Shown here piece after piece: positions 18,116 through 25,892 of a DNA stretch of 64,000 nt; within the stretch, counting starts at the first letter, position 1; the number at the start of each line of letters is the position of its first letter. The notes below the pieces were generated by a model. That model ran no database searches, had not been told where the DNA came from, and worked only from the letters and a program-made list of their open reading frames with translations. This DNA comes from Armatimonadota bacterium. GTDB lineage: Bacteria; Armatimonadota; Fimbriimonadia; Fimbriimonadales; Fimbriimonadaceae. The translations under genes were made by a program, and so were the position numbers. The stretch spans positions 26,451-90,450 of the forward strand of contig JAEURN010000009.1 in the NCBI GenBank assembly GCA_016789105.1, read 5' to 3'.

Positions 18116-18819
18116 TCTGGCGGGGCGTGGGATTCGGGTCGGTGGACCAAGAAGACGAACAGCAGGCTCCAGGCGGCCTGGCAAAACGAGCTCACCACAA
18201 ACTGGAGCCGCTCGGGCAAAAAGTACATGGCAAAGGTAATTGGCCCCCAGTACGACCAGCACATCACCAAGGCGGGCAAGACATTTTCTCGGTACCCGGA
18301 CAGTGAGGCGACCGAGCGCCACGCCTTGAAGTCGAACTTGTCTTTCCTCCACCGGAACAGCCCAACCGCCAATGGGATGCTGACGAACGGACTAAATATT
18401 AGTTGGTCAACAAGGACTTTCTTGACCACCATCCCCAATGTCCCCGAATCACCGAAAAGCACAACCTGAAGTTTGAAAAAGGCGACCACAAGGAACGTGA
18501 CAAGCATATAAACCGACCCCGTGTAAAGAGTCGAGTTGACCCAATCCCGGTCGGTTTTGCCGATTTTGCCCACGAGGGCTTTAGCGATTTCGGGCAAGAT
18601 CCCGCCCGCAAAGAATCCGACGGCCAACACCAAAGGCACGCCGCCCCGGTCTTTGTATTCGGCTACGCGTTCCATCACCTGTTGAAATCCAGGATTGAGG
18701 AAATATCCGGCAACGGTCAGAACCAGGGCGGACTGGACGATCAGCATCGGCCGCCACATTGCCTGGAGGGATTCCAGGCCAGGTCGGAAATACCGGGAGA
18801 TCCCGCCTGACACCGCCAT
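18112..18819 (-). CDS. Mpv17-like integral membrane protein, copy 1
   Basis: The 235-aa protein is the tandem paralogue of the following gene, sharing layout and motifs through its length: PEIAKALVGK after helix 2, VLVDQLIFSPFVSIPLAVG, and VLPALVMCWSYWGPITFAMYF then PERLQF. This resembles the DQ(x)-F-P and W-x-x-W-P..F-x-P-x-x-R signature of Mpv17/PMP22 proteins. I chose the start at 18819 (MAVSGG) by alignment with copy 2; an in-frame ATG at 18912 would add 31 residues of doubtful quality. No ribosome site is obvious for either. Likely a small-molecule channel or stress protein by analogy, which is speculative. Confidence 0.65.
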   Translation of the reverse strand: MAVSGGISRYFRPGLESLQAMWRPMLIVQSALVLTVAGYFLNPGFQQVMERVAEYKDRGGVPLVLAVGFFAGGILPEIAKALVGKIGKTDRDWVNSTLYTGSVYMLVTFLVVAFFKLQVVLFGDSGTLGMVVKKVLVDQLIFSPFVSIPLAVGLFRWRKDKFDFKAWRSVASLSGYRENVLPALVMCWSYWGPITFAMYFLPERLQFVVSSFCQAAWSLLFVFLVHRPESHAPPE

Positions 18820-18921
18820 CCCGCAGAGTTTGGCACCTGGCTTGCAACCGACTGGGCCAGCAGAAAGCAATAATGCCAACCGGTCGACACCCGGACAAAT
18901 TGCCAGGAACATTAAGAAAAC

Positions 18922-18952
18922 TTAACAAGTCTCAAGGCATATCGGCTAATAT
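18922..18952 (+). promoter_or_regulatory. Probable promoter of the pseudopilin gene
   Basis: TTAACA (18922-18927) and TAATAT (18947-18952) are separated by 19 bp, followed by a short leader with a hairpin (CCGGGC at 18965-18970, GCCCGG at 18977-18982) before the ATG at 19010. The spacer is slightly long. Confidence 0.35.
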
Positions 18953-19009
18953 TGGGGACTGTGTCCGGGCCACGAAGCCCGGCGTTTCCCAGGAGACGAT
19001 CAAACCCAC

Positions 19010-19873
19010 ATGAAAACCCGTGCTTTCACCCTTATCGAACTGCTGGTCGTGATCGCGATTATCGCGATCTTGGCCGCCATCCTTTTCCCGGTTTTTGCCC
19101 AGGCTAAGGATGCAGCAAAGAAAACCCAGTCCATCAGCAACCTCAAGCAGGTTGGAACGGCGGTCGCCATCTATAACTCGGATTACGACGACATCATGCC
19201 CGCCAGCGCCTACTTCGTCGGCCTGGGAACCCTTAACCAAGTGTTCTCGGTTTACGATGCGCTTGACCCCTACATGAAGAACAAGCAGATTTTGGTCAGC
19301 CCTGCCGACGGCCAAGGCCAAAGCTGGAAGGATCGTCTGAACGCCCTTGGCCTGAACACCATGCCCAACGGTGTGGAGCGCGCAAGCTATATCCCGAACC
19401 TCGGCCTGTTTGGCGAAAACCTTTGCGGATTCAAAACGGCCAAGACCCCGGTGACCAGCGCAACAGCCATGGAAACGGTTGCCGGCACGATCATGTTCTT
19501 TGACGGTTACATCCGCAAGTCGATCCCGACCCTGGACTTTTTCACGTTCATGGGAATGCCCCGACATGCTGACGGCTTGGTGATCAACTTTGCCGACACC
19601 CATAGCAAGTATTACAAGGCGACCGCAATCAACACGATCGCAGCGGACATCCCGACCCCGGCGGGCAGCCGCGCTCCGGTTTACTACAGCTGGCGGCGCG
19701 ATGCCGTCAACTGCACCACCGGTGCTCTTTGCCGCACCGAAGGCCAGTTGCAAGCCGTTCCGATCTCGCCGGTCGGATTCACCCTGGATGGCGTGGTCGG
19801 CCCCTACAACGACCTGCACGGCATTCCGGGCAGCAACATCACCGATAGCGAAGACACCGCCGCCTGCCCGTAA
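19010..19873 (+). CDS. Prepilin-type N-terminal cleavage/methylation protein (DUF1559-like)
   Basis: A 287-aa type II/IV pseudopilin. After the short leader it has the type III signal [14 protein letters not shown] [19 protein letters not shown] with Glu5, a hydrophobic helix and then [14 protein letters not shown], the usual Armatimonadota/Planctomycetes form. The C-terminal half has [15 protein letters not shown], the H-x-DG motif of DUF1559 proteins. It would be cleaved by a prepilin peptidase (not in the window) and form part of a surface filament or secretion apparatus. A strong terminator follows. Confidence 0.9.
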   Translation: MKTRAFTLIELLVVIAIIAILAAILFPVFAQAKDAAKKTQSISNLKQVGTAVAIYNSDYDDIMPASAYFVGLGTLNQVFSVYDALDPYMKNKQILVSPADGQGQSWKDRLNALGLNTMPNGVERASYIPNLGLFGENLCGFKTAKTPVTSATAMETVAGTIMFFDGYIRKSIPTLDFFTFMGMPRHADGLVINFADTHSKYYKATAINTIAADIPTPAGSRAPVYYSWRRDAVNCTTGALCRTEGQLQAVPISPVGFTLDGVVGPYNDLHGIPGSNITDSEDTAACP

Positions 19874-19898
19874 CCGGTCAGAAAACGGTAGGAATTCA

Positions 19899-19932
19899 GG
19901 GGCGGGCTGGTGGCAGCCCGCCCCTCATTTTT
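19899..19932 (+). terminator. Rho-independent terminator
   Basis: Arms 19899-19908 and 19915-19924 form a perfect 10-bp GC-rich stem around a 6-nt loop, followed by TCATTTTT. It ends the pseudopilin gene. Confidence 0.85.
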
Positions 19933-19946
19933 GGTAAGGTCCGTTT

Positions 19947-20246
19947 ATGGCAGAACTTACGTATGACAAACTGTCGGCCGCCGGAATCGAGGCGGAACTC
20001 CCCTCGGTCCCTAATTGGACTATTGAAGAAGGGGAATTGACCCGCCGGTTTACATTTGAAACCTACAAAGATGGCCTTGTTTTCGCCGTGGCAGTCGGCT
20101 ATGCCGCCGACGAACTGAACCACCACCCGGAATTGACGATCGGCATTGGCCATGTCCGGGTCAGCCTCGTCACTCATGAAGCCGGCGGCGGACTGACTGC
20201 TTACGATTTTGAATTCGCCCGACGGGTAGACCGTCTGGGACGCTGA
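19947..20246 (+). CDS. Pterin-4-alpha-carbinolamine dehydratase
   Basis: A 99-aa PCD/DCoH family protein. It has the family motif E-L-N-H-H-P at residues 52-57 (AADELNHHPELTIG), the conserved His later in HVRVSLVTHEAGG and a final Asp in TAYDFEF. It dehydrates 4a-hydroxytetrahydrobiopterin to quinonoid dihydropterin, or acts in pterin recycling; phenylalanine hydroxylase is not in the window. It converges on the M23 protein, separated by only one base. Confidence 0.9.
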   Translation: MAELTYDKLSAAGIEAELPSVPNWTIEEGELTRRFTFETYKDGLVFAVAVGYAADELNHHPELTIGIGHVRVSLVTHEAGGGLTAYDFEFARRVDRLGR

Positions 20247-20247
20247 G

Positions 20248-22008
20248 TCACCGGGCGAAGAGGATTGTCCAGTAGTGCTTCCTCTGGACTTGCCCGGGAT
20301 CATCATCGATGTAGGTGTGCCCGACCCCGATGGTCTTGAGGTCAGGGTTCAGGATGTCCCGGGCGTAGTTCTTGATCAGCGACGCAGCTAGGGCGCGGGA
20401 ATCCAGTGAATCGAACACCAATCCGACCGTCGCTTCGGGAGTGCCGTCCCGGGCCGCCAGACTGGTGACCGACAGGCCGATCCTTTCATCTCGGGTGTCG
20501 AAGAAATCGCCGTCGACCATGCTGACCGTCCAGGCTTGGGCGGTGCGAGCGAGCCCTGCGTCAAAGACAAGGTCTTTGAGCCCTTTGAGCTGCCGCTGGG
20601 CGTTAACCTCCTCCAAAACTTCCTTGGCCAAATTTTCAAGGTACTTGTCGTCAGGCCCCAGGAGGATGGTCCCGCCTGCAGGAGGTGGCGCAGGCTCGGC
20701 GAGCTGCCCAGCATCTGTGCGTTCATTAGGCGGGATCGGGGCGGTCATTTGGGCATTGAGGTTCCTGACCGCAAAAAGTTGCGTGAGTTCTTGGCCGTGC
20801 CCGGGCGGGGTCATCCGGGCGATAGAACTGATCCGATCCCCAACTACAACGTTATCCAGGGTGAGCCCATCGGGCATGCCAAAAACGCGGAAGAGCGACT
20901 TATCGTCCGCGATTAAAAATTCGCGCGTGGGTTTGGTCACGCTTGTTAGGCCCTTGCCATTGGTGTCGGTGGCCAAAAGGTCGACGACCAGTACCTTGCG
21001 GTCGCGGTCGATTTTGCGGATGACGCCGTCGTAGCGTGCGCTCCCCTTGGGGATTTCAAGATCCGGAGCAGGCGCAAAAACGACCGGTTGGGCAAGCCGT
21101 TTGGCCGCTTGCAGGGAAGGAAAAGCGTTGTAAACCGCCCCGGTGACTTGGTTCCACAGTTCAAAATGGACATGTGATCCGGTGCTTTCGGCGTTCCCTG
21201 AATCTCCGACCCAGCCGATGAGTTGCCCGGCGTTGACGCGGTCGCCGGATTTGAGTCCGGGGGCGAAGCAATATTCGGCTGTGCCCCGGGCGTCGTCTGT
21301 GCCTGGGGTGTCGTTATTCATGTGGTAGTACTCGGCCGTCCAGCCGTTATCGCCATAGATCGTGACCGTGTTTCCGGCATTGCCGAGCCCCACATTGAGT
21401 TCAACCACGCCGTCAAAGCAAGCGATGGCCGGGTTGAGCTTGGCGGACATGAGGTCTTGCCCATGGTGCCGCCGGGAGCCGCCGCCCCGTGACGCAAGGA
21501 AAGAATCGGAGTAGCTGACCTTGCCAGCGATGGGGAAAATGAGGGGCACGGTAACCCGGTCTTTGCAGACTTTGTCAGGCTCAATGGGGTTTTGACCGTC
21601 GGGGACGACGGCGGTCTGGCGGACGGCGTTCGGGTCGCTGGCCTGGATCAAAATCCGGTCGGCAAGAACGCGGCCTCCGTCCGTCCGGCCATACACAGCG
21701 AGCGGCGTCCCTGGTTTGACCTCTCGGAGTGAAACCCACCTCGCCGGGTTGTTTGCGTAATGGATCGGTGTCGAAGCATCGACGGCAAAGGTGTTTTGAG
21801 GCGGTGTCCCGTAATTCAGCTCTGTGCCATCGGGCTGGATGACCGACTCGGTTGTGGCAACAACGGTTTTTGCTGGGAAGTCGACGGCGGTGACGGTGGC
21901 GTTGTAGCGGATTGCCACTTGGGCCTTCGCCGCGCCACATGGAAGTCCAAGGGCAATTGCGGCAAGGAGCACGCTTGGGAATCTTTGGGACAGGTTCTTG
22001 ACCGGCAT
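20248..22008 (-). CDS. Secreted M23 metallopeptidase with C-terminal CAP domain
   Basis: The 586-aa protein has a signal peptide (residues about 1-28, ending GAAKAQ), an N-terminal beta domain, an M23 endopeptidase core (zinc ligands HHGQD around residue 195 and HVHFELW near 280, with a lysostaphin-type Gly-rich LTLF-like fold), a linker rich in Pro (APPPAGG) and a C-terminal CAP/SCP-like domain (VNAQRQLKGLKDLVFDAGLA to NPDLKTIGVG, HYWTILFAR). The CAP domain lacks the usual His ligand. M23 enzymes cut peptidoglycan cross-bridges. The start at 22008 has a good AAGGTGG ribosome site, unlike the upstream ATG at 22104. Confidence 0.87.
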   Translation of the reverse strand: MPVKNLSQRFPSVLLAAIALGLPCGAAKAQVAIRYNATVTAVDFPAKTVVATTESVIQPDGTELNYGTPPQNTFAVDASTPIHYANNPARWVSLREVKPGTPLAVYGRTDGGRVLADRILIQASDPNAVRQTAVVPDGQNPIEPDKVCKDRVTVPLIFPIAGKVSYSDSFLASRGGGSRRHHGQDLMSAKLNPAIACFDGVVELNVGLGNAGNTVTIYGDNGWTAEYYHMNNDTPGTDDARGTAEYCFAPGLKSGDRVNAGQLIGWVGDSGNAESTGSHVHFELWNQVTGAVYNAFPSLQAAKRLAQPVVFAPAPDLEIPKGSARYDGVIRKIDRDRKVLVVDLLATDTNGKGLTSVTKPTREFLIADDKSLFRVFGMPDGLTLDNVVVGDRISSIARMTPPGHGQELTQLFAVRNLNAQMTAPIPPNERTDAGQLAEPAPPPAGGTILLGPDDKYLENLAKEVLEEVNAQRQLKGLKDLVFDAGLARTAQAWTVSMVDGDFFDTRDERIGLSVTSLAARDGTPEATVGLVFDSLDSRALAASLIKNYARDILNPDLKTIGVGHTYIDDDPGQVQRKHYWTILFAR

Positions 22009-22159
22009 CGCTTCCACCTTCAAAGACAGATTATGGATCCTGGGGGACCCGGCAATTTGTCTAGATTTTGCAGACGTATACACAATGTTAGAAATAGTAG
22101 ACATATTAGTAGAATGTTTGATAGTGAATAACGAAAATGCGAAAAATTGTCAAAAAGTG

Positions 22160-22188
22160 TTGCTATTTCCCATAAAATCCCGTATAGT
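22160..22188 (+). promoter_or_regulatory. Sigma70-type promoter of the dcw operon
   Basis: TTGCTA (22160-22165) and TATAGT (22183-22188) are separated by exactly 17 bp, in the AT-rich gap 22009-22323 between the divergent M23 gene and mraZ. The rest of that gap holds the MraZ-box repeats and the ribosome site; nothing else was seen. Confidence 0.6.
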
Positions 22189-22216
22189 TCCAATCAATCC
22201 AGTTTCAACCCACGGA

Positions 22217-22252
22217 TGGGGCGCAGTTGGAGGGATTTGGACAGGGGTGTCC
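22217..22252 (+). promoter_or_regulatory. Candidate MraZ-box direct repeats
   Basis: TGGGG (22217), TGGAG (22228), TGGAC (22238) and TGTCC (22248) start 11, 10 and 10 bp apart. In E. coli and other bacteria MraZ binds TGGGN repeats with 10-bp spacing upstream of its own gene. The location between the promoter and mraZ fits autoregulation. Confidence 0.6.
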
Positions 22253-22323
22253 GAAAAAGATGGGGTCGGCCCTAGGAAGAACAGCCGGCCCCAGCTTCAT
22301 CAAAGAGGTTAGGCGAGGCGACT

Positions 22324-22839
22324 ATGGCAGACGGCGTGGAATCAGCAACCCACTTGGCGGCCGTTCAGTCTTTGCTCTCTGGCCGGGATAAAACCACCCT
22401 CGACAAAAAGGGCCGGATGATGTTGCCCAAAACCGTCCGCGATGCGGTCGGGGTCAATTTTGTTTTACTGATCGGTCGCAAAGGGTGCCTTGAAGTTACC
22501 TCGAACCAGTATTACAACGAGCTGTGGGCCGAGATCAACCGCTATAGCAAGCACTCCGAGTACCGTCGCGACTACGCCCTCGAAGTGATGGGCAATGCTT
22601 TCCCCGGAGTTGAGGCAGAAGAGAGCGGGCGGTTCGTCGTTCCCCAGGCTATCGGCGACGAATGCAAGTTGACGCGGGGCGAAGCCGTGGTCGTCATCGG
22701 TGCGGGCGACGTGGCCGAGATTTGGTCGGAAAGCGAATACGCGGTTTACCAACGCGACCCCAAGGGCTACAACCGCGAACGGCGTGACCGCATCGCCGAA
22801 CTTTACAAAGGCATGTTGGCCGAAGGGCCGGTGGCATGA
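22324..22839 (+). CDS. mraZ: MraZ transcriptional regulator of the dcw operon
   Basis: A 171-aa MraZ with the two SpoVT/AbrB-like swapped-hairpin domains: TLDKKGRMMLPKTVRD in the first, AEESGRFVVPQAIGDEC in the second. It binds its own promoter region as a ring and lowers dcw expression. An extra N-terminal 20 residues precede the first domain. The stop overlaps rsmH by 4 bases (ATGA). Good ribosome site GAGGCGACT before ATG. Confidence 0.92.
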   Translation: MADGVESATHLAAVQSLLSGRDKTTLDKKGRMMLPKTVRDAVGVNFVLLIGRKGCLEVTSNQYYNELWAEINRYSKHSEYRRDYALEVMGNAFPGVEAEESGRFVVPQAIGDECKLTRGEAVVVIGAGDVAEIWSESEYAVYQRDPKGYNRERRDRIAELYKGMLAEGPVA

Positions 22840-23765
22840 TGGAACGGATCCACGTCCCTGTCATGGCCCGCGAGGTGATGGAGGTCCTGCCGCTGGGGCC
22901 CGGCGCGACAGCGGTGGATGGCACTTTGGGGCTGGCTGGCCACGCGCTGATGATGGCTTCGCGCATCGCTCCTGGGGGCATGCTCATCGGTCTCGATTGG
23001 GATGAAGAGATGCTCCGCGAGGCGGAGACGAGGCTGGCTGGAGTGGAGAATGTGGAAGTCCGTTTGTTCCACACCGACTACCGTGGCTTGCGAGACTGTT
23101 TGGTCAGTGCGTGCTCGGGGGCAGGACGCGCACCGGTTGCGGATGCGGTCCTGCTCGATTTGGGTTTGAACAATGCCCAGATCGAAGACCCGGCCCGCGG
23201 AATTTCGTTCCGCAACGAGGGCGACCTGGATATGCGCATGGATCGGTCTCGTGGCGAACCGGCCAGCGCCCTGCTCAACCGGATCTCCCCCCTTGAATTG
23301 GAGAAAGCGCTTTGGGAATTCGGTGATGAGCGCTGGGCGCGCAAGATTGCCCAAGTGGTTGTGGAACGCCGCAAAAGGTCGCCGCTTCGGACGACGGCCG
23401 ACTTGGTGGACTGTGTTTTGGCCGCCATCCCTTCGGCCAAGCGCGACAAGCGCATCCATCCGGCGACCCGGACCTTCCAGGCAGTCCGGATCCTGGTGAA
23501 CGGCGAGTTGGACGACTTGGAAGGGGCCCTCCTTGATGCGGGGCTTTGCTTGGCTGTCGGCGGCGTCATGGCCGTCCTCAGTTACCACTCCGGCGAAGAC
23601 CGGGCCGCAAAGTCTGCGATCAAGACGTTGGTCGCGGGCGGGAATTTCGAATCGATCTACAAAAAGCCGCTCCGTCCCCAGCCGGACGAAGTGGCCAGTA
23701 ACAACAAGGCCCGCAGCGCGGCCCTCCGCGCCGTCCGCCGGGTCAAGGAAGACCAAACAGCATGA
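22836..23765 (+). CDS. rsmH: 16S rRNA (cytosine1402-N4)-methyltransferase
   Basis: The 309-aa SAM-dependent methyltransferase matches RsmH/MraW: HVPVMAREVMEVLPLGPGATAVDGTLGLAGHALMM (SAM-binding region; family proteins usually have GxGGHS), DAVLLDLGLNNAQIEDPARGISF, and the C-terminal YHSGEDRAAKSAIK. It methylates C1402 in the small-subunit rRNA decoding site. It overlaps mraZ and the following ftsL-like gene by four bases at each end. Confidence 0.92.
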   Translation: MMERIHVPVMAREVMEVLPLGPGATAVDGTLGLAGHALMMASRIAPGGMLIGLDWDEEMLREAETRLAGVENVEVRLFHTDYRGLRDCLVSACSGAGRAPVADAVLLDLGLNNAQIEDPARGISFRNEGDLDMRMDRSRGEPASALLNRISPLELEKALWEFGDERWARKIAQVVVERRKRSPLRTTADLVDCVLAAIPSAKRDKRIHPATRTFQAVRILVNGELDDLEGALLDAGLCLAVGGVMAVLSYHSGEDRAAKSAIKTLVAGGNFESIYKKPLRPQPDEVASNNKARSAALRAVRRVKEDQTA

Positions 23766-24187
23766 GTGCAGCCCCCTATATCCATGTGCGCGAACGCGCG
23801 ACCGACAAACGGACGACGACAACGGCCCCCTCCAAGAAGAACCCCCTCCGTATTGAGCAGGCGGTGCCGGCCCGTCGGGCCAAATCACAACAATTCGGAC
23901 TTTCCACGGCAGAATTTCTGGCTGCCCAAGCGGTTCTGTTCACCGTGTTTGCCGCCGCGTCGTTCATGGCCTCCGTTTTGGTGGGCAATACTTTGGGCGA
24001 ATTGGAGCGCCGCAAGGCGGTGGATGCCCATTCCCAAGTCCGTTTGGCCCAAGCCGACATGGTGCGCCTCCGGCAGCGGTACGACCGTCTGAATAGCGCA
24101 GCCGACATCGGCGATTGGGCTTCGGCCCGCGGCTTTGTGGCGGCATATGGGATTGGGGCGGACAATGGCATCCCGACGAAAGACTAA
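23762..24187 (+). CDS. FtsL-like division protein
   Basis: The 141-aa product has a basic cytoplasmic N-terminus of about 45 residues, one transmembrane helix (residues about 55-78, FLAAQAVLFTVFAAASFMAS), then a coiled coil (LGELERRKAVDAHSQVRLAQADMVRLRQRYDRL). This topology, and its position between rsmH and ftsI, fit FtsL, the bitopic partner of FtsB/FtsQ. FtsL sequences diverge strongly, so the call rests on layout. It overlaps the ftsI start by 23 bases. Confidence 0.7.
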   Translation: MSAAPYIHVRERATDKRTTTTAPSKKNPLRIEQAVPARRAKSQQFGLSTAEFLAAQAVLFTVFAAASFMASVLVGNTLGELERRKAVDAHSQVRLAQADMVRLRQRYDRLNSAADIGDWASARGFVAAYGIGADNGIPTKD

Positions 24188-25883
24188 AAACCGGGCCCCG
24201 GGCGGGGCGACCAGGCCGGTGGGCTTGTTTTTGGCGGCGGGGTTCATCGTGGCCGCGGCAACCCAAGCCAACGTGCAGGCGATCCACCGGAAGGACGTCG
24301 TTAAGCTGGCCTTTGAGCGCGGCCGCTACGAGGTCGAAGATGATTTGGTGGCCCGCCGCGGGTCGGTCATTTCGGCTGATGGACGAATCCTCGCGCAAAA
24401 CGACGACGTTTACGAATTCCAGCTATTTTATAACAAACTGCCTCGCTCACCCGGTTTCTACGCCGAGCTGAGCCAGGCGACAGGGATTTCGATAGAAGAA
24501 CTTCGGGAGCCGGCCCTAGTTGGCCAAGATCGCCGGACATGGGCGACTCCTTTGGGTGGCGACGAGGCCCGGGCGGTGCGCGCCATCACTCGAAAATGGA
24601 ATGCCGACGGAGTTTCCCTGGCCAAAGTCATGCACCGCCGGTACCCGCTTGGCTGGACGGCGAGTGGGATTGTTGGGTTGGTGCGCCCCGATGGCGCGGT
24701 GAACGGCTTGGAAAAGAGCTTTGACAGCAAGCTGGCAGGGCAGAACGGGGAGGCTAAAGGGTTCATCGACCGAACCGGCGCGTTCATGTCGATCGACGAC
24801 AAGGATCTGCGTCAGCTTGTTCAGGGCAAAGACATCACGCTCACCTTGGACAGCGTCTTGCAGTTCGAAGCGGGGCAGGCCGTTAAGCATGCGGTCGAGC
24901 TGAACAAAGCGGAGAGCGGGGCGATCGTGGTGATCGAGCCCAGCACCGGAAACATCCTCGCAATGTCGAACTACCCGACTTTTGATCCGGAAGGGAAGAT
25001 TGGCGACGGAGAAGACCTGAACGTCGCCTACCGAGGGATGTTCGAGCCTGGATCCACATTCAAAATCATGACCCTGGCCAAAGCCTTGGATCTCGGTGAT
25101 GTCGGCTATGCCGACCATTTGCAGTGCAGTGGGGCATTGCGGGTCTCCACCAAGACGATTCATTGTTCGCACGGGGCGCATGGAGACGTCGATTGGGAAA
25201 AGGCGATCGCCGAGAGCTGCAATGTGGCGGCGGCGACTTGGGCGGGCAAGATCGGGTCGGACGGCATGCACGGCTATATCAAGCAACTGGGACTGCTCGA
25301 CAAGCCCTCGCTCGGCCTCCCCTGGGAAACCGGCGGCATGTACAACGAGAATGATCCGGCAAAGGCAATCCAATTGGCGACCAACGGCTTCGGCCAATCG
25401 ATGAACGCCACCCCGGTGGCTTTGGCGAGCGCCTTCAGCTGTTTGGCAAACGGGGGCCTCCGCATGAAGCCCCGTTTGATTGCAAAAATCGGCGATGAGG
25501 AGACCAAGGTCGAGGCTGCGGGTCAAATCGTCAAGCCCGAAGTCGCCGATTTTGTAAAGAACCTGATGGTCTCGACAATCCAAAAGGACTTTGGCACAGG
25601 CAAGGGTCTCAGGATCCCTGGTTACACCTTGGCGGGCAAGACCGGGACGGCGCAGCGGCTCCAAGGATCCAGCCAAAAGGGTTGGGTCTCGAACTTTGTG
25701 GGGATCGTCCCGGCGCAAAATCCCAAGGCCCTGGTTCTCGTTATGATCAACGACCCCAAAGCGGGTAGCTATTATGGGGCGTCGGTCGCCGGGCCGGTTT
25801 TTGTGGAGATGGCCAAGACATTGATCCGGCGTTATGGCATTGCGCCCGATGGCGGCACGGCAACCCCAAGCCCGGCGCGGTAG
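24165..25883 (+). CDS. ftsI: Septal peptidoglycan transpeptidase (PBP2/FtsI)
   Basis: The 572-aa class B penicillin-binding protein has one N-terminal membrane helix (residues about 14-34), a pedestal domain, and a transpeptidase domain with all three motifs: S-T-F-K (residue about 298, EPGSTFKIMTL), S-C-N (about 350, AESCNVAAATW) and K-T-G-T (about 492, LAGKTGTAQR). No C-terminal PASTA domains. It cross-links peptidoglycan at the septum together with FtsW. I chose ATG 24165 because it precedes the basic segment and has GGGGCGGACA as ribosome site. Confidence 0.93.
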   Translation: MASRRKTKNRAPGGATRPVGLFLAAGFIVAAATQANVQAIHRKDVVKLAFERGRYEVEDDLVARRGSVISADGRILAQNDDVYEFQLFYNKLPRSPGFYAELSQATGISIEELREPALVGQDRRTWATPLGGDEARAVRAITRKWNADGVSLAKVMHRRYPLGWTASGIVGLVRPDGAVNGLEKSFDSKLAGQNGEAKGFIDRTGAFMSIDDKDLRQLVQGKDITLTLDSVLQFEAGQAVKHAVELNKAESGAIVVIEPSTGNILAMSNYPTFDPEGKIGDGEDLNVAYRGMFEPGSTFKIMTLAKALDLGDVGYADHLQCSGALRVSTKTIHCSHGAHGDVDWEKAIAESCNVAAATWAGKIGSDGMHGYIKQLGLLDKPSLGLPWETGGMYNENDPAKAIQLATNGFGQSMNATPVALASAFSCLANGGLRMKPRLIAKIGDEETKVEAAGQIVKPEVADFVKNLMVSTIQKDFGTGKGLRIPGYTLAGKTGTAQRLQGSSQKGWVSNFVGIVPAQNPKALVLVMINDPKAGSYYGASVAGPVFVEMAKTLIRRYGIAPDGGTATPSPAR

Positions 25884-25892
25884 AGTTCCGGC

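Noticed and set aside
24516..25718. Long minus-strand open frame opposite ftsI
   Set aside because: Composition of an antisense shadow; ftsI has all three transpeptidase motifs on the plus strand.
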